Positions 19,634 through 29,300 of a stretch of 31,705 nt of DNA are shown piece after piece (the first letter of the stretch is position 1; the number at the start of each line of letters is the position of its first letter). The notes under the pieces were generated by a model. It was not told the DNA's origin. It saw only the letters and a list, made by a program, of their open reading frames with translations, and made no database searches. The translations under genes were made by a program, and so were the position numbers. Location of the stretch: contig BBXU01002186.1 of the NCBI GenBank assembly GCA_001598975.1, forward strand, positions 1 through 31,705, given 5' to 3'. Source of the stretch: Parachlorella kessleri. Its lineage: Eukaryota; Chlorophyta; Trebouxiophyceae; Chlorellales; Chlorellaceae.

Positions 19634-22600
19634 CTAGGGCTGCTTGCTGACATAATCCTCAACCAGCGCTGTTGACACCTGGAAGCCAGGGTTGGCCCGG
19701 AAGAAGTTCAGCAGGTGGGACAGGATCGCCCGCATGCCGCCTGGCACCTCCGACTCCACGTTCAACACTATGTCTGCGTGCAGCAGGAGCGGCAAAGGTG
19801 TGATGCCAACGGCCTTGTACAAGGTGTGCGACTGGGCTGGTGAACACACACAGGCGTCCCCAAGCCTTGAATGGGGGCGGCAGGCCACAGTTGGTTAAAG
19901 CAGGCGCTGCTGCGCATGCTGGGCAAGGGTGCCAGTCCAGTCAGCACAGCGCACCGGGGTCGTGCAAGCTGGGCCGCAGCAGCACCCATCCCTCCTTGCC
20001 GTCCCCCTCGTGCACCTTCACCCGCCAGCCTTCGTAGTTCTCCCGCTCCAGGTCCCAGTGCTGGGCGCCGTCAGCCCCTGAAGCATACAAAGAACACTGC
20101 AAGTCACCCTCCAGCCGGGGGTTCCCTTTGCGAGTGATCCCAGGTTGCTACCGGTATGTCCAGGAAAGTGACCGAGGCGAGTACCCCCATGCTGCAGCCT
20201 GCAGATTCGAGCAGTCAGCGTGCAGCCGTGGTGTCATGCTTGGTGCCTCAGCCTCAGCCTGTAAGGGTGGTTGCTGCTCATACCCTGTTGCTGGCAGCAG
20301 CGCTCCGCGAGCACTCACTGTACTCCAACCCTGTGCCTGCTGGCTTCTGAGGGCAGGCTGCATCCCGACCTTATCCCACAGCACCCGTCCAAACAAGAGA
20401 CAGCCGTAGCTGCCGCCATGTCCCACCCAGTCTGCTGGTCCACAAGCCGCTGTCAGCATGCCACGCTCAGCACACAACCCCCAGCCTGTCAAGAGCTCAG
20501 GCACAAGCCTGCAAGGTGCTGCTGTGCCGGGGGCCGCCTTGCCAGGCAGCGAACATCCTGATTGACCCGTACCTGCATCCAGCCACTTCTTGAACTCTGC
20601 GGTGACCTTCTCCCCCTCGGCCCTCACATCCTCCGCCGTCAGCCGCACCCGTATCTCCATGGCCTCGGCCGGCTCCCTGCAAGCCAGCATGAGATACCGT
20701 GAAATACCATGAGATACCTACATGGATACCATCAGCCGCACCCACATCTTTATGGCCTCCGCCGGCTCCCTGCAAGCCAGCATGGGAACATTAACGCAGC
20801 TGCCCTCTCATTCTCAGCTCCATCAAGACTGGTTGTGTCGCACCTCACACCCATGGCCCCTGTTAGATTCCCAACGACCCATCTAGGACCACTGCACCAG
20901 CGAGCCTGGGCCAGTGAGCAGGAACGCGTGGCGTGGCAGGTCTGCGGCTACCTCAGCCATTGCTCATGCTGCAAGAATTGCTGACCGTACCCAGTGGTTG
21001 CAGGTGCATGTCAGATGCGGCACAGTGGCCTCCCGTGCAGGTACCCAAGCAGTACCTCAGTACTACAGCAGTACCTCAGCTCCTTGAGGAGGTCGGCGAT
21101 GTCGCTTTCCCCTGCGAGCCGCCGCCGCACCATCTCTATCACGATCTTCAGCGCGCCGTAGGCGCCGTCATCTAGGAAGTAGTTCTCCTGCGGTCAAGGC
21201 AAGAGTTGTCAACTTCAGGGTTGGTTATGACAAGTAAGCACAAGTCCACTCCTTTGGGGCTGGGCATGTGAACGACACTAGCACAGAGGCAGAGCAGGGG
21301 AGTGTGGCACCCCTTGCTGTTCCAGCAATTGCTGCACAGTTGTGTTGTGGGGTCCATGGTGCCAGGAGGCACATGTTGCCCTGCAAGGCTGCCAACAGAC
21401 AGACTCAGTCGGGACCTGACGGCCAAGCGGGCAAAGGAGAGATGGGGAACAAGAAACCCAAAGACGGAGAATGAATATGTGAGGAAGAAGGAGACAAAAA
21501 CGAGTGAGGCAGAAACAGGCACATGTGGTGCCCCCACCACCCCACGTACCCTCATGGCCCCGTGGCCGCTGGTCTCCATCATGAGAGGGCAGGGCACCCC
21601 GCTGTTGTTCAGCTCGATGCCCTTGTTGATGATGTTCTTGTAGCCCTTGCGGAAGCGGAAGTGGGTGCCCCCCAGCTGCGCGATGAAGGCCGCCAGCCCG
21701 TTGGACGTGCACGAGTCGGTTACGATGGTCTGCCCCGGGTTCTCCCGCAGGGTGATGGCGCTCATGAGCGCGATGTAGCGGTTGCGGTTGATGCCTGCAA
21801 GCCAATGGCCACAGGGGTTGGCACTGGCCTCACCAATGGCAAGCTTGACAGTAACAGAAGGGAAGGGCATATGAGCTGCAGGGCCAGAACAGGCCTTGTC
21901 ACGCGTGGGAGACCCTTGCCGCGACCGATTAGTTACTGCAGGCAACCTACATGTGCCACAGCTTGCTGTCTACCCACCGTTGCCGTGCCTGTCAACCACC
22001 CCTGACCGGTCCACGTCGGTATCCAGCATGATGCCCAGGTCAGCACCCTGCAGGGAATCTGAGGAGACCGTTAGGGAATCACCGACAGATGAGCTCACAG
22101 TTGAATTGCCCTTCATGACTTGCACGCTTGCCGACTTGCCTACCACACTATTGGGCAGTGGGCAGGGGTACAGGCAGACAACCATATAGCTCGCTGCCAA
22201 AGACAGCAGCCGCCCACAGCCCTGCAGCCCTGTAGGTCTAGCCCCGGGCTGGAACAAGCTAGCACAGTACCAAGCTAGCACTGTCCAAGCTCTGCTACCA
22301 AGCTACCAAGCTAGCTCTGCTACCAAGCTACCAAGCTAGCACTGTCTGGCACAAGCTAGCACAGTACCAAGCACAGCACCCAGCCTTTCTCCCTGCAAAC
22401 CTTACTTGCACCTCGGAGAGTGCCTTCTCCTTCACCTGTTCCAGCACTGCCTTGCGGGTGGCCTCCACGGCTTTCTTGTCCTCGGGGTTGGGGGTGTGGT
22501 TGGGGAACCAGCCGTCGGGCTGCAGGTTGATGCTGCCTGCAAACAAGTAAGCCGCTTGGGGGCATGAGCCACGCTTGCAAATACATCATCTTCCAGTATG

Positions 22601-25600
22601 TTGGCACTCAAGTTCCCTCAGGATACACCCACATGATGGCACACCACACTTTATCCTACAGAGCGAGCATGAGCCACCCAAACATGAGAAACCAAACTAG
22701 CCAAGGTCCCAGCACCAGACATGCTTGAGGAATCCCGGCTCGCTGCTGGTGCATTCTTTTGTTACATTTGAGAAGTTAGCGCCTATGCTCTGCTTCCTTG
22801 CAACTCTGGTAGATCAAACAGGCACCCTCACCTGACACGTCAGCGCCCAGCGGGCCCAGCACGTGAGTGGCAATGAAGCCACCGCCGCCGTTGCCGGGGT
22901 TCACCACAATCTTGAAGCCCTTGAGGGGGGTGTCGTACTCTGTGGGGTGGTTGATGCCCCGCCGTATCAGCTCCTGCATGTAGACTGCATAGACCTGCAG
23001 ACTAGGCAGGGAACACGCCGCATCAGCTCCTGCATGTAGACTTTATAGACCTGCGAACTAGGCAGGGAACAGGAGACCACGGAAGGTCAACGAGCGGGAG
23101 GGGGGGGGGGGGTCGGAGCAGAGTGCAGCGTGTGCTGGGTGAAGCTAGAGAGTGGGCACAATAAATGCATGAGTGATAACAGCTGTAGCAGGCTGCTGGT
23201 ATGCACCCGCCTGCCACGGGCGCTGGTCCCGCCCGGCAGGCCCTGTGCTTTCAGGGTAGATAGGTGGGTCGTAACATCTCATACTGGACGAACGTGCAGT
23301 CATGGGAACACTGCAAAACCGCCAGCCTTGGGCTATCCAGCCAGTCGGATGCGGTCCTTCATGGGGCTCAGCTGAACGAATGCCTGGGAGCAGGCTGGGC
23401 TATGAGAGCACAGGGGAAGAGCACACGAAGTGGCGGCTAGCAGCCCACCAACCCGCATTAGTGCTGCCCACAGACACATTCATCAAACCCCAGCAGCACT
23501 TGCACACTCGCAGCTTCCATGACCCACACCACGCCTGGGGACGCTGCACGCCAAAGCTAGCCTGCGCACTCTCCGCCTGCGCACTCTCCGACCCTCACCT
23601 CATGCAGCGGGGGCTGCCCCTGCCCGGCCCACCACCCACCTGCAGGAAGTTCTGCTGCGACACCAGCTCGTTGCTGGCCAGCAGGGCCCCCGACACCACC
23701 CAGGCGTCCCCCGTGAAGCGGTCCAGAGGCTTCACCCCAGCCGTGGCCGACAGCTGCAGCCAGGCACCAGCACCGGGGCAGGCAGCAAGTGTCAATGACA
23801 TTGGTATGGTCCCCAGCCGCCGCCGCGGCAAGCAGGCAGGGTGGGGGGAAGGGCGGATTAGGGTGGTACGCTCGGTATCGCAAGGAGTCAGCTTAAGTAT
23901 CCGGGGGGTACCGAGCCGAGGACTGGGTCCATGGCAGCAGTCCCATAACTCACGGGACAAGAGAGGGGGCCCGCATTCCTAGTACGCCTAACAACTGCAC
24001 CTGCTCCGCTGCCGCACACAATCCCCTGAACAGCGGAAAGAAGCCTTCACCCTGATCCACCCCCGACCTGGCATTACCCTCCCTAGAATCCCTCTCACTT
24101 CCGAGAAGGCCCCTTCCCCTTGCTCGGTAAACCCACCTCAGTCGCCCGTGTCAGAAGCCACGTGATGTCCTTCTTCTCCAGGCCGCCCTTGGCTGTGCAA
24201 AACTTGGCGCCATTGCGGTTGATGGGCAGGTGTGAGGCCGTGACCATGACCGCCCCATCGTACAGATAGTCTGCACCGGGGGAGGGGGAGTGTGTGGCGC
24301 ACAGCGTGTTGAGCAAGAGCTGTCCACGTGTGTGGCTCAAAGAGGCGGCTCCCTGCACTGCAACACTGGCCTAGCACATTGCTCAGTCGATGTTGAGAGT
24401 GGTCCTGAGCGCTGCTGCCCTCCCGTATCGAGAATGCAAGGAACAGACGGTCACAGTGGCAAGGCTAAGGCCTTGGCCCAGCTGCTGCAGCCCAACAGCC
24501 TTCCAGGGAAGCGCACCCCAGCCCTTGGCCGGCCTGCAGATATCCGGGCCCACCCGCCACAGACCAGAGAGTGCAACAGGCGTCGCCCACCCACCCTGGT
24601 ACCGCCCAGCCGGCCACCCGCCCACCACCCACCCGGCAGCACGCAGCTCATGAACATGGCAGGCGTGGTGCAGAGGCTGAGGTTGGCCACCCGCACACCC
24701 TGGCTGGCCAGGCCTGCCAGGATGGAGGCCTTGATCAGGGGCGAGGAGAGCCGCGAGTCACGGCCCACCTGCAAGGCAAGGCAAATAGATAAGAGGTAGG
24801 TAGGCCCCCAGTCACTCCAGAACCCGACCTGGCAGTGTGAGTGTCACCTGGTGCGGAGGCAGTGGGCTGGCTGGAGAGTTGGCTGGGCAGGCCTCTCTGC
24901 TCCTGGCTTGCATGCAAGCTCGGGGTGGAACGAGAAGGCAACATGGCCGGTGCAACATCCATCAAGCAGGCTCAGAAGAACCCGCCGCCATGTACCAAAG
25001 TCCTTGGTCTGCACACCATTGGTCGGCCCCCTACACACCAGGACGCTCTGCCACTTTCACATCTGGCAACCAGAGCTCTGAAATTGGCCACGGCTTTACA
25101 GCGGGACAAGCTGGCCAGCCTCAGCAACGGGGGCAACGCACCGACACTGACAGGGCTGTGGGGGGCTTGTCGAGGGCGTCTGACAGCCAGTCGGCAAAGG
25201 CGGCGCCAATGAAGAACATCATTGAAGGTGTCAGGTTGACGGACTCACCCGGGAGGACTGCGGGGTGGGCATACAGGCGTGCCGGCAGGGTTGAAGGCTA
25301 CCGGTCACCAAATTTAGGAACAGATTTGCTAGGAACACCTCAACAACTCGCTAACAGCAATCATGACGCACCAGGAGACACCGCCTCTACCGATGAAAGG
25401 AGATGGGGGTGTGGGGGGCTAGGGGGGGAGGTGTTCACAGGAAAGGTTGCAAGCTGACTGACACCGCTGAAGGCCACCCAAAGACTGTTATAGTCGGAAG
25501 AGATACTTGAGCAGTGCTTGGCTGGGTAATTGCCATCATGCCGGCTGCGGTGATGCGGCAGAAGCGAGCTGCTGTGAGCATGTGGGGCATGCGCAGCGTG

Positions 25601-26301
25601 AGGCTGGAGGAGCCTGCACCCGTGCTGCTGCTGTGGCTGCTGCTGCCCCAGCACTCACTGTCCAGCGTGATGCCTCGCACGTCTGACCCATTCTGCACGC
25701 GAGAGTAGGCCTTCTTGACCTCTGGGTCGATAGCCTTTGTAGCTGCATCCACTGCTGCAGTAGTCACCCCTGCTCGGACTTGCCGCAGGGCCGGGAACCC
25801 CGTGAGGCGTACTGCAGGAAGCCTGGCAGAGGTGTTTGGCTTGCCTCGCCAGCTCGCGTCTGCAGTGGCAGTGGCAGAGCACTCGTTACTGTGTACACTG
25901 GAGCACTCAGTTGCGAGGCTTGTGACAGAAAAAGCAGTACTGGCCCTGTCCTGGCAGAGGTGATCCACACCCACCCTGACTGCTGCGCACAGCAAACCCT
26001 AGGCTGCGCCAGCAGCTACCCCGTTTTGTCCACCCCTGCCGGCTGATCTGACAGCCCGCAGGCTCCGGGATACACCTGGTGATCGTCATGACGTGTGGAA
26101 GCGAATCCGACAAAGACTCGTCGCGCAATTGACCGTTTGCTGTGACTGCTCCCCTGTACACTGCGATGGCATAGTTGCAGGGGGGATCCGGCATCTCCAC
26201 GTCAGCGAGGTACCTCCCGTTGGCTCCCGGTTGGCCAGGACGATCAGAACCGACGCCTGCATGCACTTTCCAGATAGGACTTCAACATCCACGACCGCCA
26301 T
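19634..26301 (-). CDS. Phosphoglucomutase/phosphomannomutase family protein, plastid-type (At1g70820-like)
   Basis: Alpha-D-phosphohexomutase that would interconvert hexose 1- and 6-phosphates; substrate not determined. Fourteen exons join in phase to 609 aa: 26301-26214, 25811-25659, 25257-25142, 24768-24633, 24270-24137, 23753-23640, 22994-22832, 22536-22406, 22047-21978, 21794-21550, 21187-21075, 20676-20573, 20077-19955, 19773-19634. The order of motifs is complete: VQNGSDVRGITLD; VGRDSRLSSPL; phosphoserine loop TASHLPINRNG (Ser177); metal loop DTDVDRSG (Asp354, 356, 358); sugar loop METSGHGA (442-448); C-terminal phosphate region LLRPSLHDPDIVLNVES. The HLP-type serine loop and SLHDP ending match the plastid-type plant subfamily rather than the main cytosolic PGM. 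Exon 1 is the least certain: it splices in phase and gives a possible transit peptide, perhaps starting at the inner ATG (MQASVLIVLANREPTG). Two exons carry partial upstream duplicates, listed separately. Confidence 0.92.
20641..20784. repeat. Direct repeat duplicating the 5' end of PGM exon 12 and its splice acceptor
   Basis: 51-bp copies at 20641-20691 and 20734-20784, 46 of 51 positions identical, 93 bp apart. Copy 1 spans the real acceptor and exon start (EPAEAMEIRVRL). Copy 2, upstream in the gene, keeps the acceptor and an open frame (EPAEAIKMWVRL). The space between is made of degenerate GAGATACC units. Confidence 0.85.
22254..22373. repeat. AAGCTAGCAC/CTACCAAGCTA minisatellite
   Basis: About 120 bp of interleaved short repeats with the words CAAGCTAGCAC and CTACCAAGCTAC, including one 25-bp block repeated directly. 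It lies in the intron between exons 8 and 9 of the PGM gene. Confidence 0.8.
22961..23072. repeat. 56-bp tandem duplication spanning the PGM exon 7 acceptor
   Basis: Copies 22961-23016 and 23017-23072 abut directly and differ at about six positions. Copy 1 holds the acceptor and exon start (VYAVYMQELIRR). Copy 2, upstream in the gene, keeps a CAG acceptor and an open frame (VYKVYMQELMR). Confidence 0.85.
23100..23112. repeat. Poly-G run, 13 bases
   Basis: Thirteen consecutive G on the plus strand (C on the gene's sense strand), in the intron between exons 6 and 7 of the PGM gene, next to the 56-bp duplication. Confidence 0.8.
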
Positions 26302-26392
26302 GCCGCTAGTTCAGTTGATACGGACCTAGTCATAAGCAGCAGTAGGTCGCAAACGGTGACTTTCTGACTTCTTCGAGACCGATAAACGTAGC
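26302..26392. promoter_or_regulatory. Short bidirectional promoter region
   Basis: Only 91 bp separate the proposed start codons of the PGM gene (minus) and the tweety-like gene (plus). Core promoters or 5' UTRs must overlap here or reach into the neighbouring gene, unless the PGM start lies further in. Confidence 0.4.
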
Positions 26393-29300
26393 ATGGCGAA
26401 CGTAACCTTGGAGGCAGGATACCTGCCAGAGTGCTCAGGGCTGGAGCCAGCCGACTTTTCGGCAGACAGGGCAGCCAACGTGGACTTCCGCCAGTTGGGG
26501 TACTATGTAAGCCACTTGAGTCACCAAAAGCTATGACGGACGTACTGCCTGGATTGATAGTGCTCACAGTGCTGAGTACCTGGTTGTGCAGGTGGACTTG
26601 CTGCCGTCGTCCGTGCCTGCTATCGTCTTTGGAAGCCTGGCTGCAGCTGGCATGGTGTTCTACCTCTTCTGGGTGAGCAGGGTGGTAGTTTGTTGCGGGG
26701 ACAGCTATGAACAGTTTGCATTCAGTGCTGCTGCCTTTCCCGTCACTGTTGACTGCGCCGAGACGGAGCCTTGACAGCGAGACTGCGAGCCGCTCTCATC
26801 ACAACTGTGTAACTTGCTCCCTTGCAGTGCAGCCTAACAGTCAGGCATCCATGGAAACAGAATATAGACAGAAGGCTGCATGCATATTGCCTGGCGTGTA
26901 TGTCTATATCCATAGTCCCTTATCACTGTTCCGCAGATGTGGATCCAGCACCGGCGAATAACGAGAGCCAGGAGGCAGAGGGCAGCAGAAGCCGGCAAAC
27001 TGCAGCTCATGACACCCCCGCCAGGCCCCCAGACCAACATTCTGGGGGGGAGCAAGGATCCCAACCATGGCAGCAGCGGCAGCAGCAGCAGCCCTTGTGC
27101 GGTAGCCACAGGGCACCCAGGGAAGCAGGGACTGTCGTCAAAGCTGGCGGCTTGGTGGGGCGGTGTGCTGCGGCGCTCCGAGGGGGGCATTGCAGTGACG
27201 TGGGGCCGCATGTTCAAGCTCTTCATTGTGCTGCTGTCGCTCAGCCTGGTGGGGGTGTCCGGCTGGGGGATCGCCAAGAGCATCCAAGCCAGCGATTACA
27301 CCATCTCCAACTTCTGGGGGATCGTCGATGTGGGAGAAGACAAGGTGAGTTGCCTTGGCATGGGTCTGCTGTGCCCCCCAGAGCCGGCATCGTGGGACGG
27401 CAACGGACTTGAGTAGTCTCTACCTTAACCTCAGCAATCCTGGGCAGAACCGGGCTGTCGTGGTCATGGACTTCCTGCATCAACTCATGGCTCCCCTGCT
27501 GAGGTTTCTTTTTGCCAGTGTATTCCCCGTGGGCCGAATCTTGAGTGATGCTCCCCTCATCCTCGCCTCTGCTCGCTGTCTCCGGGAGTGCAGCTGAGGG
27601 AGGCTGCAGACACCCTCCAGCTGCTTGACGACCAGCTTACGAACATCTCCTATGCCTTAGGGGTCACCAGCAGCGTCGTGCAAGGTAGGGGGCCTGCAAT
27701 GCCGTGGCTGCAAGCTGCCTGCATGTGGTGGCCTTAGCCTTGGTGGCCGCCGCTCGCACGGGTGCGGACTCCGCTGTTTGCCCGCCCGCCATGGGACAGG
27801 GTATCAGGGCCCCCATGCCCACTCTGCATTGCTGTGCTCCTAGGTTCTTCCAGTGACCCAAGCTGCTACGATGCGACTTGGAATTTTGAACTTCTTCAAC
27901 TACCGAACCAAACACGAGTGTGTAGTTAAGTATGTCGTCCCTGTGGGCAACCCTGTGCGCATGGTGCCTGTACACGACCACGGCCATCCGCCTGCACACC
28001 TTGCAGATGTGCCTACCCTCGTGATGATCATCCCCGGGGTCAAGGACGTGGTCAAGACACTCCAGAGTGCCCCGGTGGCTGCGAAGAAAGCCATTGACAA
28101 CGTGCAAGGGGACTTGCAGAGCGCGATCCAGGGGATCGAGGACAAGGGCTTGGGAGTAGGTTGACGACGAGTTTCAGGAGTATTGTCATACCAACGGTGT
28201 TGTGCAGGTTGTGTCTGATGCTGGTTGAGGTGGCAGCCGTCTGGCTGGCTGGCTAGCGCCTGGGAGTCCCCTGCTGTGCAAATGCTTTGGGAGGTTGCCA
28301 GCAGTGCCGTAGTGGCTGGTGTGCTGGCACATGTGCTGCAGCACTCTCACAATCAGGACCGACTCTGGCTGCTTTCCTTCTCTGTTTGCAGACGATAGCT
28401 AACCTGAAGAGCAACTGGTACTGGTGAGCGCTTTGCATGGTGTGCAGCGCAGCGCTGTGCCGAGGCCAGCGGCATGTGTTGCGTGACGGAGCTGAGAAGC
28501 TCTGTCCACTTGCCTGGCGATGGCTTGGGGGTGCCTAAGCAATAGATAGTTTACTCAGTTTTCTGCCATGCGGCAGCGTCAGGATGACACACCCCACTTG
28601 CTGCTGCTGGGAAACCGTCATTCTACGGCTGCAGGTGGACATCACAGCTGGAAGACACGTGGAGGCTGGTGGTCATCGGCGGTAAGGAGGCGGCGGCCCC
28701 GATACAACCACCCCCCGGTAGCGTGCTTGTGCTTGTGGCGGCGCTGCTTGGTCAGCCTGGGATTCACCCCTGTTATGGAGGAGGACCCTCACAATAGCCA
28801 CCACCCCACCCCACCTTGCATCACACCCGCCCACCTTGCGAACCTACAGGGCCACTTAGCCGACCCCCATGCCTGCTGCCCCCCTGCCCGCAGTGGTGTT
28901 TGGTCTGACCATCCTCTTCACGCTGGCCGCCATGGCGCTGGTGGTGGCCATGCGCTGGCAGAAGTGGGCGTCCCTCTCGGTCGCCGCCCTCTGGTTCTGC
29001 GTGGTGGTGCTCATGTTCCTGGGAGTGGGTGAGTGAGCAAGTGGAGTGGGTGAGTGAGTGGGTGGGTGGGTGGGTGGGTGGGTGGGTGGGTGGGGTAAAT
29101 GAGTGAGTGGGTGGGTAAGTGAGTGAGTGGGTGATGGAGTGATGGAGGGCTCGCCCCGGCCCCAGCCCGCCCATGTGAGGCGCTGGGGGTTCTTGCCCTG
29201 CTCGTCCTGCTGCTGGTGGCCGTGCCCTGGCTCGACGGGGTAAGCAAGCGCGCTGTTAGAGCCTGCAGGGACTGTGCGCGCCAAAGCCCACCACTGCGTG

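Noticed and set aside
23302..23982. 226-aa plus-strand open frame
   Set aside because: Lies over PGM exon 6 on the opposite strand and is explained as a shadow of GC-rich coding sequence; no recognisable motif.
29166..29239. Constitutive exon of the tweety-like gene
   Set aside because: Good splice signals, but including it puts the next exon out of frame; skipping it restores both the phase and the family match. Kept only as a possible cryptic exon.
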